Shown here piece by piece: positions 17,815-30,001 of a DNA stretch of 64,000 nucleotides. A program made the translations under genes and the position numbers. Within the stretch, counting starts at the first letter, position 1; the number at the start of each line of letters is the position of its first letter. The notes beneath the pieces were generated by a model. That model searched no databases. It was given only the letters and a program-made list of their open reading frames with translations, and was not told where the DNA came from. The stretch comes from Methanolobus profundi. Lineage in GTDB: Archaea; Halobacteriota; Methanosarcinia; Methanosarcinales; Methanosarcinaceae. The DNA lies in the NCBI RefSeq assembly GCF_900114835.1, contig NZ_FOUJ01000003.1:310001-374000 (forward strand). The letters are read 5' to 3'.

Positions 17815-17997
17815 CTTCTTTTCATCACTCCATATAGCAATTATCTTGTCAATTGCGATATGTGTATACATATCATTGTCCTTAATGGTCAGGACCCCGT
17901 CAGCACATGCTTCCACAACCCCGTAGAACCTGTCAGGTCCACCACAGTAGATATCGATCTTCTTTTGCAGATAGTGTTCAACTATAAAAGATTGCAT
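17812..17997 (-). CDS. 61-residue Sm-like small protein
   Basis: A short protein beginning MQSFIVEHYLQKKIDIYCGG, followed by FYGVVEACADGVLTIKD and YTHIAIDKIIAIW. The alternation of strands with a central G-V-V-E-x-C-x-D-G-V-L-T-I pattern resembles the Sm/LSm or related small beta-barrel fold, in which GxVxxxxDGxLxL marks strands 2-3. The identification is by pattern only. ATG 17997 follows GGGAGGCTAAGA, a clear ribosome binding site. It lies upstream of lhr and next to the mtaA-type gene, on the same strand but with its own terminator. An RNA-binding role is possible but unproven. Confidence 0.6.
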   Translation of the reverse strand: MQSFIVEHYLQKKIDIYCGGPDRFYGVVEACADGVLTIKDNDMYTHIAIDKIIAIWSDEKK

Positions 17998-18101
17998 TCT
18001 TAGCCTCCCGGTTCAAGATCAAAGACCTTTTCCCAATATTAAATCTGTGCTATATTTATATTAAGATTATCTATCCGATGAGCCTTAGAGATAAAAGCAG
18101 A

Positions 18102-20933
18102 TCAACTCCAGAATCTCTTGTTCTTGGCATAGTTCCTTTCAGCGACCAGAATATCACGATAGAAAGCTTCCTCATCATGTCGCATCTTCTGTATCACACG
18201 GGTTGCCATCTCAGGACCAACTCCCCTGCTTGCAAGCGCTACCACTGCCATTTTCCCATGGGTCATCACAATATTCGCATTCCTATAGACCCTGCGGATA
18301 CGTTTGATCTCCTCCTTTGCAGTGATCTTATCCTGTTTCCTCACAAGCTTTATCTCCTCCTCTTCCCATGGCTTCAAAGCAGCCACAAGACCGGAATCAC
18401 ATACCGGACAGATTATCTCGTCAGGAACGTTCTTAACTTTCCTTCTTGACGTCCATTTCTTGCAATGCACACAAAAGAGGATCACATTATCATTCATGAT
18501 ACGTTCCTTAAGTGCCATAACGATCGACCTGTCAGCCTTCTCCGGAGCCACAAGATCACGCTTCATGGAAAAACCGGACCTGCCTATGGGCGTAGATCCA
18601 CTAACAACAACACGGATCTCACCTGCGGCTATCCTTGAAAGAATATCTGTTACCCTCCTGACATCCAGCATATCGTGGAAGATCTCCCTGATGACCTCAT
18701 CATACATGGCAGTATCACGATATATCTCAAGGAGTTTCTTCATGCTTATCCTGTCATAATCAAGATCCTTGCTCAGAGCACCGAACTTCCTGGCAACATG
18801 TACCATCTTCCACTTCATAAGTGAAGTGTTCTTCAATGTCATCTCGATGATAGGTTCAATATGTTCCGGCTGAATATCCTGCAACAGGGTTTCGATCTCC
18901 TTCGCCTTTATCCTTCGTGGAAGGGTCATGCGGATCCTGTATGGATCGATCTCCTGTGCAACACTGCTCCCATACCTTGCAGCAAGTAGCGACGTAAGGA
19001 CCTTCCCCAGAGTCTCATTTGCATTGTGTCCAACGCATGTGTTTATCAGAACGGCATCCCCATCATTCTCTATAACGAACATATGCTGGTCAGGAAGCGG
19101 ATGCCCACCTTCCACATGTTCCCTAAGAATAGAAAGCAGATCCAAAAGACTCTCATGGTCGATCGGATAAATGGAACATATCTCTTTTGCGATATGATCA
19201 TCATCTTTTTCCTCATGGATCATACCTGCGATCAGTGAACGGATGTTCGCAACTTCCTGAGCAACCTCGAATGGAACAGGGATCTCCTCGCCGACCCAGC
19301 TTGGGATCTCACCCATCCCCCTTACAGGTTCCACTTTTATCCTGTTGCGATCGCCCACCATCTCAATGACCCTCCACATATCACCCTTGGTAATGAACAC
19401 AGCACCCGGTGTTGCAAAATTGATGACGAAAGCCTCGTCCAGAACACCAACGGTCCTTCCGGTGACTATATCGAATATCTCATACTTCTTCTCATCCGGG
19501 ATCATGGAAAGATTATCGTAATAATATTGCCAGCTCTTCCTTCTGCGACTGATATTATCGGAACCTTCTTCCTGCCAGACCATTCTGTAATCCTTGATCT
19601 GATCGATGACCTTCCTGAGAACCTCGATCCGGAGGTTCCTGAACGGATAGGCACGTTTGAGGATACTGTATATCTTCTCTATCCCAATATCCCCGAAATC
19701 AAGCACTATCCCCGCAAGTTGATTGGCAACAACATCAAGAGAGTTCATATGAGGAGAAATGGATTCAACCTTGCCTGCCATGGCCAGTTTACATATCGCC
19801 ATGCTCTCTGCCACATCATCGGCATCCATGGCAATGATAGTCCCCCTTGACACCTCATGTATCCGATGTCCTGCACGTCCAACACGCTGCAATAATCTTG
19901 AGACCTGCCTGGGGGAACCGTACTGTACCACATGGTCCACATTACCTATATCGATACCAAGCTCCATGGAGGACGTACATATCAGACCTCTGAGATCACC
20001 ATTCTTGAAAGATTCCTCTGCTTCTATACGGGAATCGACCGAAAGGGAACCATGGTGAACTCCAACAGGAAGTTCCAGCATATTGAATCCGGCAGCAAGC
20101 GCTTCTGCACTTTGTCTTGTGTTCACGAAAACTAGCGTGGAAACATTATCCATTACAATATCCCTGACGCATCGGATGTGTGCTGCAAAATTGATATCAC
20201 ATGCCAGTTTTTTTGAAATGGTCATGTCCTCATCTGTGACCTGTGGACAGACAACACTGAAATCAAGAAGTTTCAGCAGAGAAACCGACACTATGGAAAC
20301 ATCCCTCTCTGCACCTGCAAGGAACTTTGCCACCACTTCAGGATTTCCCACCGTGGCTGAAAGACCAATCCTCTGGAACTCACCAGATAGTTCTACAAGT
20401 CTTTCAAGACCAACAGTGAGCTGAGTTCCCCTCTTTGAGGAGGCCATCTCGTGGATCTCATCAACTACCACATGTGTCACATAGCTCAGGTTCTTACGCA
20501 AACGTGAACCGGTGAACATAGCCTGTAATGTCTCAGGTGTCGTTATCAGGAAATCAGGCGGTTTGCGTGATTGTTTCTGTCTTTCATACTGGGAAGTATC
20601 ACCGTGTCTCACCTGCACAGTGATGCCGAGTTCCTTTCCCCACCACTGGATACGGGATAGCATATCACGATTCAGCGCCCTTAACGGAGTGATGTAGAGA
20701 GCGGAGATACCAACTCTCTGCTCCGTGGTCTTTGCAAGGATAGCATGAAATATCGGAAGGACCGCAGATTCGGTCTTACCGGAACCAGTTGGAGCGATTA
20801 GGAATGTGTGGTCACCTTTCATGATATATGGGAAGACCTTTTCCTGAGGTTCCGTTGGAGCATTGAAGCCCTGCTTCTCAAGAGCATCCTGGATCGCCGG
20901 GTTGAATGAATCGAACACGTTTCCAAAACTCAT
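18102..20933 (-). CDS. Lhr-type superfamily 2 helicase
   Basis: A 943-residue DEAD/DEAH-type helicase. Motif I APTGSGKT lies near residue 48 and is preceded by the Q-motif-like [10 protein letters not shown]. Motif Ia is TPLRALN, motif II DEIHE, motif III SATVG, and the second RecA domain has VGRAGHR (motif VI). It is followed by a winged helix and a C-terminal region as in archaeal Lhr-core and Lhr-like helicases. A CXXC pair near the C-terminus (VHCKKW and CPVCDSG) looks like a small zinc ribbon. Lhr proteins unwind DNA 3' to 5' and act in repair. ATG overlaps the stop of the phosphoesterase gene (ATGA), so they are translationally coupled. Confidence 0.9.
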   Translation of the reverse strand: MSFGNVFDSFNPAIQDALEKQGFNAPTEPQEKVFPYIMKGDHTFLIAPTGSGKTESAVLPIFHAILAKTTEQRVGISALYITPLRALNRDMLSRIQWWGKELGITVQVRHGDTSQYERQKQSRKPPDFLITTPETLQAMFTGSRLRKNLSYVTHVVVDEIHEMASSKRGTQLTVGLERLVELSGEFQRIGLSATVGNPEVVAKFLAGAERDVSIVSVSLLKLLDFSVVCPQVTDEDMTISKKLACDINFAAHIRCVRDIVMDNVSTLVFVNTRQSAEALAAGFNMLELPVGVHHGSLSVDSRIEAEESFKNGDLRGLICTSSMELGIDIGNVDHVVQYGSPRQVSRLLQRVGRAGHRIHEVSRGTIIAMDADDVAESMAICKLAMAGKVESISPHMNSLDVVANQLAGIVLDFGDIGIEKIYSILKRAYPFRNLRIEVLRKVIDQIKDYRMVWQEEGSDNISRRRKSWQYYYDNLSMIPDEKKYEIFDIVTGRTVGVLDEAFVINFATPGAVFITKGDMWRVIEMVGDRNRIKVEPVRGMGEIPSWVGEEIPVPFEVAQEVANIRSLIAGMIHEEKDDDHIAKEICSIYPIDHESLLDLLSILREHVEGGHPLPDQHMFVIENDGDAVLINTCVGHNANETLGKVLTSLLAARYGSSVAQEIDPYRIRMTLPRRIKAKEIETLLQDIQPEHIEPIIEMTLKNTSLMKWKMVHVARKFGALSKDLDYDRISMKKLLEIYRDTAMYDEVIREIFHDMLDVRRVTDILSRIAAGEIRVVVSGSTPIGRSGFSMKRDLVAPEKADRSIVMALKERIMNDNVILFCVHCKKWTSRRKVKNVPDEIICPVCDSGLVAALKPWEEEEIKLVRKQDKITAKEEIKRIRRVYRNANIVMTHGKMAVVALASRGVGPEMATRVIQKMRHDEEAFYRDILVAERNYAKNKRFWS

Positions 20934-21781
20934 TTTTTAGCTCCCTTTCGTTTTCTTCTGGGACGTACTTTACTCTCTTCCAGTTTCCTTATGTTCTTGA
21001 GCTTACCAAGCTGGGTCCCATCCAGCAGATAGGCCTGAGCATTATCAATATCAACACCTTTTGATGAGAACAGGGGACCAAGAAGGTCATCGTGCATGGA
21101 TTCGTTGAAGGCAACGCCACCACAAAGCTCATTGAAAGATGGAACGACGATAAGTTCCGGGTCGTTCCAGTTATCATTATCCTCACCCAGTTCGAGACTT
21201 GTAAAATGGCCCTGAAGTACTGAAAGGTTCAGACGTGTCCTGATCCAGCTCTGCTCCACAGTTGCATATCCCAATGAATCAGTAAGACGGATAGTAGGGT
21301 GATTATGTGCAGTTATAATGTAATCAGCAGCCAGCAGTTTTGGATCTGGCCATGTGTGTCCGTGGAAATATCCCACATCCTCAATAACAGAACCACGCAC
21401 AGGATGAACATTTATGTCCTTCCCTTCCGGTAGCAGATATTCTATACCGCCGTCATGGTTGCCAGGAAAGATATCCACTATTGCATGGTCTGAGAGCTCA
21501 GAAAGGAAATACGGGATCTCATCCCTTTCCTGCCAGGATATCTGTGGTACATTATGTTTCACATCCCCGAGCAGGATCACTCTGTCAGGTGAGACCTTTT
21601 CGATGTAAGCAAGTACTCTCTCAAGACCAAATTTCATACGGCTTGGAATGGAGAATCCACTTCTGTAGAGATCCCACTCTATACCCAGATGCACATCCGC
21701 GATCACAAGTGCCTTCGTCTCGTTGCTTACCACGAGTGCAGGTTCATCAATTATGGGATCGATCTCTATTGTCATTGTCAC
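20930..21781 (-). CDS. ICC-type metallophosphoesterase (COG1407-like)
   Basis: A 283-residue calcineurin-like phosphoesterase. The metal-binding motifs are visible in order: [25 protein letters not shown] and AHNHP. This set matches the archaeal family usually found beside Lhr-type helicases. The substrate is unknown; nucleic acid ends are plausible given the partner. The C-terminus is strongly basic ([11 protein letters not shown]), suggesting nucleic acid contact. It overlaps the helicase gene by four bases and follows the 145-residue membrane protein gene by 6 bp, so the three form one operon. Confidence 0.85.
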   Translation of the reverse strand: MTMTIEIDPIIDEPALVVSNETKALVIADVHLGIEWDLYRSGFSIPSRMKFGLERVLAYIEKVSPDRVILLGDVKHNVPQISWQERDEIPYFLSELSDHAIVDIFPGNHDGGIEYLLPEGKDINVHPVRGSVIEDVGYFHGHTWPDPKLLAADYIITAHNHPTIRLTDSLGYATVEQSWIRTRLNLSVLQGHFTSLELGEDNDNWNDPELIVVPSFNELCGGVAFNESMHDDLLGPLFSSKGVDIDNAQAYLLDGTQLGKLKNIRKLEESKVRPRRKRKGAKK

Positions 21782-21787
21782 GGAGAG

Positions 21788-22225
21788 TTAGCTATTGTCA
21801 TGATGCTTATCTTTAGCCTCATTCCTGTCCATACGGTCTATCTTCTCGGAAAGCTCAAGAACGACATGTTTCAGTTCAGTAATATCACTTTCTAGATCCA
21901 ATACCTTGTTGAAAAGTGGACTTCTGTTATCCTTTATGGCCTGTTCCTGTGAAAAGCGCTGTTTGCTTGGGAACACATAGACATAGGTCAGCCACATGCC
22001 TATGAATGCTGCAATGAACAATGCTGCCAGGAAGAAGAGATAATGGGGAAAGAGCGTCCTCATGAAACTGTCACCTGAACTGTAATACTGCAATCTGGTA
22101 ATCATCAGGAAGTTCAGCAGGGAGAATAAGAACATGGTCTCTCCTACAATTATCAGCAACCCACCTACCTTTGTGGACATTTTCCGTTGCTTTGGAACGA
22201 TCCTGTCGATAATGGAACTCATCAA
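21788..22225 (-). CDS. Two-helix membrane protein with C-terminal coiled coil
   Basis: A 145-residue protein with transmembrane segments at about 20-42 and 62-85, followed by a C-terminal helix with heptad pattern (LDLESDITELKHVVLELSEK, about 110-130) and an acidic, His-containing tail. No known family recognised. It is the first gene of the operon with the phosphoesterase and the Lhr-type helicase, so it may anchor or assist them, but this is only context. Confidence 0.65.
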   Translation of the reverse strand: MMSSIIDRIVPKQRKMSTKVGGLLIIVGETMFLFSLLNFLMITRLQYYSSGDSFMRTLFPHYLFFLAALFIAAFIGMWLTYVYVFPSKQRFSQEQAIKDNRSPLFNKVLDLESDITELKHVVLELSEKIDRMDRNEAKDKHHDNS

Positions 22226-22722
22226 GGAAATATTGGACCCATGTGATATTTATATTTGTAGTGTTGTGAGGACATTCAAAAATTCGTTATTTTTGCAAAA
22301 CGACATCACCTGAAAGAGTAGGTCCGGCATTCATGTTCTCTATTTTAACAGGAGCAATAAGGCTGTTCATCATAAATTTGACAAGGGACATGAAAGGCTC
22401 TTGTAATTATAAGCCAAGCATCTTTGATCGAGTTTACCCCCATTAAAACAGGACATATGAGCTTTAAAATTAAAAATAGGCCATAATAAGCACTTATTCT
22501 ATTGATTTTAGATTCAAATCAGCATATAAACTGATATTTCAGATAATGTAAGTTATTTTTTAAAATAAAAAGTTAATATCAATTTTATTTAGTTCTAAAG
22601 TAGTTATATCCAATTATTATTTTAAAAAATGGCTCTGAACTATTTATTTTGAGCAAAACAGATTTATTCTCAGTATTTAGTTATATACATCTTTCAGAGT
22701 TGTCTGAATTGGCTTAAAGCTG
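22226..22722. other. AT-rich intergenic region
   Basis: About 500 bp between the divergent membrane protein and Cys-cluster genes. It is AT-rich, especially 22490-22690, and holds no ORF or convincing RNA structure that I can see. TATA-like stretches occur near 22640-22690 and could serve the plus-strand gene at 22723. Confidence 0.4.
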
Positions 22723-23340
22723 GTGAAAATAACGTCTATAATAAATAGCGCTGCTGTGAAAAAAGCAATTCGATATAGCGTGGTTCAGAACATCCTGAAA
22801 CACTATCAATGCCCTGATACTTGTGGAGCACATTGTTGTAGTAAAGGACAGATACACATGTTCGAGGATGAGGTCGAGGTCCTGACCATACAAGATGCGG
22901 AAAAAGCCAGAAACATTACAAATGAAGGTTTATCTGCAGGCCTTTACCTGATGAATGCACCTTGTTCTTTCCTCAATATGACCGGCAGATGCGAAGTGTA
23001 CGATAGAAGGCCTACTGTTTGTGGTATGTATCCCTTTAAAGTAAATACATCCGGCAATTCTGTTGGACTGCAGCCCTGCCCAATTGGTTTTTTGATAATC
23101 CAGGATTTTGCTGAGTGGATCGTTACATCCTTTTCAAGATCAGATGTATCAGATGAAGAAAAGGCCAGGATAAAAGAAGAATGGAAAAAAAATGTCGATG
23201 CATATGCAGCAGAACTTGTTGACTTCCATTCCAAACAGACACTTAACGAGATGCAGATACCTTTTGATGAACTGGAGATGCTTTCAATGTTCCTGTCTTC
23301 AGGTTCGAACGTATCTACTTTGAAAAGAGAGACACACTGA
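22723..23340 (+). CDS. YkgJ-family cysteine cluster protein
   Basis: A 205-residue protein with the conserved Cys set of the YkgJ/UPF0153 zinc- or iron-binding family: CPDTCGAHCC near residues 30-39, PCSFLNMTGRCEVYDRRPTVCGMYPF in the middle (cited in parts: PCSFL, GRCEVYDRRP, CGMYPF), and QPCPIG. The biochemical role is not established; some relatives are linked to methylation or metal-centre maturation. The start is GTG 22723, after AAAGCTG, a weak ribosome binding site. It is monocistronic as far as can be seen. Confidence 0.78.
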   Translation: MKITSIINSAAVKKAIRYSVVQNILKHYQCPDTCGAHCCSKGQIHMFEDEVEVLTIQDAEKARNITNEGLSAGLYLMNAPCSFLNMTGRCEVYDRRPTVCGMYPFKVNTSGNSVGLQPCPIGFLIIQDFAEWIVTSFSRSDVSDEEKARIKEEWKKNVDAYAAELVDFHSKQTLNEMQIPFDELEMLSMFLSSGSNVSTLKRETH

Positions 23341-23527
23341 CCCTGAACTTTTAATTTTATTATAGATCAAAGATCTCCTGTAGAATTTTATCTCGTCAAC
23401 TGTAAACTCTGCTATATTGAGATATGAGATCCCAATAGAATAAAGTATGAGCTACTTAGTGTAAATACAGATGCTGATATGACTTTTGTACGCCTTTGTT
23501 CGCCTCAACCCGAAAATATGAGAATCT

Positions 23528-23640
23528 ATTTATAGAGAAAAAATAGAATATAGAGTGGTCTGGGGTGGCATAATAAGTATTAATTGAGCTTAGACAGTTC
23601 ACTTTGAATTTCGATTTTTAAAATATGCTCAATTAACAAA
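23528..23640 (+). promoter_or_regulatory. Promoter and 10-bp inverted repeat upstream of the katG unit
   Basis: TATA-like TTTATAGA at about 23528-23536 places the transcript start near 23557. In the following leader is a perfect 10-bp inverted repeat, TTAATTGAGC (23580-23589) and GCTCAATTAA (23627-23636), with a 37-nt spacer, ending 6 bp before GGAGGAG. It could be a leader hairpin controlling translation, or an operator. The upstream part of this gap, 23341-23527, shows nothing further. Confidence 0.5.
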
Positions 23641-23658
23641 ATGGAGGAGTGGAACAAA

Positions 23659-26033
<2,375 letters not shown>

Positions 26034-26049
26034 ATAGATCGTGGCATAA

Positions 26050-26096
26050 AAGCTTCGTGGGGTTCTGTAGTATGATCAGACTCCCACGGAGTTTAT
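26050..26096 (+). terminator. Possible katG terminator
   Basis: CTTCGTGGG pairs with CCCACGGAG (one mismatch) around a 21-nt loop, followed by TTTATTACTATATTT. It lies about 20 bp after the katG stop. The T-tract is interrupted, so this is a moderate call. Confidence 0.45.
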
Positions 26097-26160
26097 TACT
26101 ATATTTGAGTATGGCGTTTCAATAGGGTGTGGGACGCCGTCTTTTTCTTAGTGTGATTTT

Positions 26161-26274
26161 CAGGAAGCAGTCGGTAATGTGAAGAAAAATGCGAAGGTTG
26201 ATACGCCTTTTACGCTTAATGCACATAATAAAGAACGGTTGGATAAATGGGAGAAACTTGTTGCAAATGGTTGA
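26161..26274 (+). pseudogene. Possible C-terminal gene remnant
   Basis: A 37-codon open stretch without an obvious start (stop codon just upstream, GTG at 26179) reads QEAVGNVKKNAKVDTPFTLN and then AHNKERLDKWEKLVANG before TGA. The clean, charged, protein-like composition looks like the end of a former gene. I cannot name the parent. The rest of the gap 26034-26433 holds only the katG hairpin and AT-rich sequence. Confidence 0.3.
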
Positions 26275-26433
26275 TTTTGGTGGCATTTAAGAGTGTCTTT
26301 TTGTCGGTTTCTATGGAAGTTCAGAAGACAAACACAAAAAACAAAACGATAGACTTCAGAGACAATAAAAATAATATATGAAAGCAATGACGATGGTATT
26401 TCTGTTGTTCACTACTATCTCTATCAAAGGGTT

Positions 26434-29004
26434 TCAGTTTTGCAAATTATCTACAATAACATGGTCCTTAATTTCACCAAGAAACTTGCTTTCCGAATCG
26501 ATTTGGCTGTAAATTATTAGATTTTCCATTGCTCTGGTTATTGCCACATAGAAAAGTCTTCTTTCCTCTTCCTCTGTATCTTTTTTTCTTCCTTTGGTAG
26601 CAAGCTCGAAAATATCAGGATTTTCTTTTTTACAGGGAAAACCATATAGTCCATCTACAACGTTGAGCAAAAACACAACTCTTGCTTGCAAGCCTTTACT
26701 TGCATGAACAGACATAAAACGAATTTTATTCCATGATCGTTTTTCAAAGGAAATAGGCACGTTACAGACAACAGCATAATCACGTAGCTTGTTTTTCAAT
26801 ATGGGACTATTGGCTATCCTTGAAAGAATTATGATATCCTGTGGATTATATCCTTTTTGCAAGTAACTGTTTATGGTACTTATACAATGCTGAGCAACTT
26901 GTGTATAGTAGTTATTCACGAATCTGGTATTGTGAATTGAAATGTATACTCTTATAGGCTCCAGAGTATTATTGTGGGCTAATGCATTCTTTTCAATCTG
27001 AACATCTCCATTGTGCTTGATTATTTCTGCCCCGGTGTCCACTATTGATTTGCAGCTTCTGTAGTTCACAGTAAGATGTGTAATAGTAGGATGATCAAAG
27101 TATTGATCGAACCGTACAAAAAAATCTAGGTTCGAACCGGAGAAGCCCATTATACTCTGCCAGTCATCACCTACACAAAACAGTTTGCAACCAGTATTTT
27201 TATCCATCAATGATTTAATGAGTTCATATCTTTGCTGACTGATATCTTGATATTCATCAACAAGAATATGGTCAAAATAATTCTTATATAGTTCTTCTTT
27301 TTGCTTGAGATTTCTGACTGCAAGGTTTATCATATCAGAGAAATCAATTTTGTTTTCAGACCGCAGTCTGTTCTCATAACTAGAGTAAATGATAAGAGCT
27401 ATATTAGCAAATTCGATTTGTTTCAAAGACCAGGATTCATTTTTAATTCTTTGTTCTATTGCTTCTGGAGTTAAATTGTATGTTTTAGATATATTTATGA
27501 AGTTACCAATATTCTTAGGAAGGTCTCTTACAGAAACTACACATTCTTTCCATACTCGATTCACAAGTTTTTCATATGTAACTTGTGTAAACTCAAAATC
27601 TTTTCCAGGATTTTTTTTCTTTAATGCAATTAACATCCTGTCTTTCAAAATTTCAATGAAGTTATTTTGTTTAAAGTCTTTATGGGTGGTTTCTACAAGT
27701 AAATATTTGTCTTGCTCTGCAAATTTCTTCTTTTTTTGTTCCATACTATTTTTGTAGACTTCAGTAGGATTCTTTCCTTTAAACCATTCAGGAACCGTTC
27801 CATACTTATCTAGAGCCCAATGTTCAATATATATATCATAATCCGGAAAGAAAAAATCAGGTTGTGGAACGTGAGTGTCACCGTCTTCTTTCTTATACAG
27901 CATCCATTCTGCAGGACTTTCATAAAGAACTTTTACTCTTCTTCCATTCAAATCATGGGTTACAAAAAAGTTGAGTATCTCTCTTTCAGCTTCACTTTTA
28001 ACTTTGGTACCATCTAAGGCAGTATAAGTTAAATTTCGCATATACTCATAGTACGTCTCTTTATCCTCGAAATCAGTTTTTGACTTGCGTATTTCACTGT
28101 CTCCATACGCTTTCATGTAGTTAATGATATCATTTTGAAACTTGTTATCATTTATTTTTTCATTATACACTGAAAGAACAAGTCGTTTTTGTTCAGTCTC
28201 ATCAGCAATCTGAAGAGAATCTATATCTGAATTCCTGTTTGCTTCCTTCAAAATCTCTAAACCTAGTGAGTGAAATGTTTTAATCTTGACATCAAAACCA
28301 AATCTTGAGTCAAGCCTCTCATGCACTTCCTTGGCAGCTTTATTCTGAAAAGCAAGAACAAGAATCCTTTTTGAGTTTATAGTATCTGGTTTACGTTCAA
28401 TTAGGTATGCTGCCCTTGTAATCAAAACTTCTGTTTTTCCTGATCCGGCTCCCGCAACGACTAAGTTATGGGTATCATCTGTAACAACTGCAACTTTTTG
28501 AGATGTGTCTAGTGGGAAAGGTGATTTCTTGAACAAGTAGTCATACTCTAATATTCTTTTTTCAACAAAAGCAGTATTGTCATATGTTTGAAAATTATTT
28601 TTCAGTTCTGTGACTATGTAAATTGATTTACTAATGAAATTGGTAAAGTCATTTGAGAATAGTGCTTTATTTTTGTTAATAAATTGGAGTTCTTCCAGAC
28701 ATAGATTGCATTTCTCGATAGTTGAGAATCTTTTATGGTAAGTAAAATAAGTGTCATTTATATTATTGTAGATATCAGCTAGTTCTGTGATTAGAGCTTT
28801 ATTCTCTTTTTCAACTTCATGAATTAAAGTTTCTTTCAATTTCAATAAGTCATTCTTTTTTTGTTTTGCCCTTTTAACTAAAAATATACCGATAATTAAA
28901 GGGATTAATATGATACCTACAAGTATCAGATGATTCTGCTGTTTAATCTCTGATATTAAAGATTTGAGATGCTTTGTTTTTTTGTATGACATTATACTTT
29001 CCAA
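26434..29004 (-). CDS. Membrane-anchored UvrD/HelIV-type SF1 helicase with inserted nuclease-like domain
   Basis: An 856-residue protein. It has one transmembrane helix at 26-43, a helical/coiled region to about 150, and SF1 helicase motifs: Walker A AGAGSGKT (184-191), DEYQD (583-587), GDDWQS (612-617), VHASKG (766-771) and EEERRLFYVAITRA (812-825). Between the RecA domains, about 330-445, sits a PD-(D/E)XK-like segment with KSEAEREI (336-343), QPDFFFPDYD (381-390) and IYIEHWALDK (391-400), as in HelIV-type helicases. The base composition is clearly more AT-rich than the neighbours, suggesting acquisition. It lies next to a second nuclease candidate on the same strand (88 bp), so the pair may form a DNA-processing or defence system (inference). 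Confidence 0.8.
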   Translation of the reverse strand: MESIMSYKKTKHLKSLISEIKQQNHLILVGIILIPLIIGIFLVKRAKQKKNDLLKLKETLIHEVEKENKALITELADIYNNINDTYFTYHKRFSTIEKCNLCLEELQFINKNKALFSNDFTNFISKSIYIVTELKNNFQTYDNTAFVEKRILEYDYLFKKSPFPLDTSQKVAVVTDDTHNLVVAGAGSGKTEVLITRAAYLIERKPDTINSKRILVLAFQNKAAKEVHERLDSRFGFDVKIKTFHSLGLEILKEANRNSDIDSLQIADETEQKRLVLSVYNEKINDNKFQNDIINYMKAYGDSEIRKSKTDFEDKETYYEYMRNLTYTALDGTKVKSEAEREILNFFVTHDLNGRRVKVLYESPAEWMLYKKEDGDTHVPQPDFFFPDYDIYIEHWALDKYGTVPEWFKGKNPTEVYKNSMEQKKKKFAEQDKYLLVETTHKDFKQNNFIEILKDRMLIALKKKNPGKDFEFTQVTYEKLVNRVWKECVVSVRDLPKNIGNFINISKTYNLTPEAIEQRIKNESWSLKQIEFANIALIIYSSYENRLRSENKIDFSDMINLAVRNLKQKEELYKNYFDHILVDEYQDISQQRYELIKSLMDKNTGCKLFCVGDDWQSIMGFSGSNLDFFVRFDQYFDHPTITHLTVNYRSCKSIVDTGAEIIKHNGDVQIEKNALAHNNTLEPIRVYISIHNTRFVNNYYTQVAQHCISTINSYLQKGYNPQDIIILSRIANSPILKNKLRDYAVVCNVPISFEKRSWNKIRFMSVHASKGLQARVVFLLNVVDGLYGFPCKKENPDIFELATKGRKKDTEEEERRLFYVAITRAMENLIIYSQIDSESKFLGEIKDHVIVDNLQN

Positions 29005-29092
29005 AAAAAGATTATTAGAAGTAGTAACTTATAACTTTCAAACGATGTAACTATTTTCCCATATTTCTCACTAAATGTATACTCTTCAACCA

Positions 29093-29767
29093 TTAAACAA
29101 CATTAAAAAACTTGACAGCAAAATCACAGAATTTTATTATTACATCTTTATCCAATTCAAATTCTTTTCTATTACCTAAATAGTTCCTCGAATTTGGATT
29201 GATTTCTTTGCCTTCTTTTAGTTCTTTGTACGTAATACATTTAATATGCTTTTTAGATACAAGTATGAAATAACAGTTCTCATAAGGATAATCTTCACCG
29301 CCTATATCTTTAAATGTAAGCGTTTCATCTTTTCTAAACTTCACTTCAATAAAATAAACATCACCTGTTTTTGGGCTTTGAATAACAAAATCCGGCATTT
29401 TTCTGATGTTGTCCGCAACATCACCACGCACACCCTTTAGAAGATTCATGACTCCTGGTATTGTGTTTTCCATTCCATATCTAAAAACAGAGTATTTTAA
29501 TTGTAAAAATAATTCTTCAATTAATGTTTCGGCAATTCGTCCTTTAATCATACTTTCAACAAAATTAGCATTTTTACTTGAAAGTCCATTGGAATTATTT
29601 TTTGATGAGGTTGTTTCTGCTTCAACTTTTTTTATTTGGAAAACTTCTGTTGAATCGGAGTTACTTTTTTGGTGTATTCTGCATAAAGAACGATTATATT
29701 TTTTCATTGAAAATTTATATTCGGCAGCAGTAATCTTTTCTTTACAATTTGAACAGAAATAATCCAT
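29093..29767 (-). CDS. Zinc-ribbon PD-(D/E)XK nuclease-like protein
   Basis: A 224-residue protein from ATG 29767. The N-terminus has a zinc-binding pattern C5-X2-C8-X20-C29-X2-H32. A Ser/Asn-rich linker follows to about 68. The rest resembles a restriction-endonuclease fold: helix with KGRIAETLIEE (Glu80), KMPDFVI (Asp126) and YFIEVKF (Glu141, Lys143), the classical D...ExK arrangement. A longer in-frame ATG at 29881 would add 38 residues without the zinc motif's usual start. A TATA-like TTTTAAAATATTT on the minus strand about 50 bp upstream suggests a short leader. It is upstream of, and probably co-transcribed with, the AT-rich helicase gene. Confidence 0.65.
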   Translation of the reverse strand: MDYFCSNCKEKITAAEYKFSMKKYNRSLCRIHQKSNSDSTEVFQIKKVEAETTSSKNNSNGLSSKNANFVESMIKGRIAETLIEELFLQLKYSVFRYGMENTIPGVMNLLKGVRGDVADNIRKMPDFVIQSPKTGDVYFIEVKFRKDETLTFKDIGGEDYPYENCYFILVSKKHIKCITYKELKEGKEINPNSRNYLGNRKEFELDKDVIIKFCDFAVKFFNVV

Positions 29768-30001
29768 AATATCAACGCCAAAAGTTATAAAGTGCGTAAA
29801 TATTTTAAAAGTTTCCACCTGATTTTTACTACAAGTAAAATTCAAGCTATATACATCCGAAATTTTTGAACATATAAACATCAGGATACGTATTACCCAT
29901 ATCTATTCTAAAAGGGTGAATTCAACCCTGACAACACATCCCATAATAACCTTAAAGAATAACCTTCGCATTAACTCTGCTTATATTAACGAGGCTTTCA
30001 A

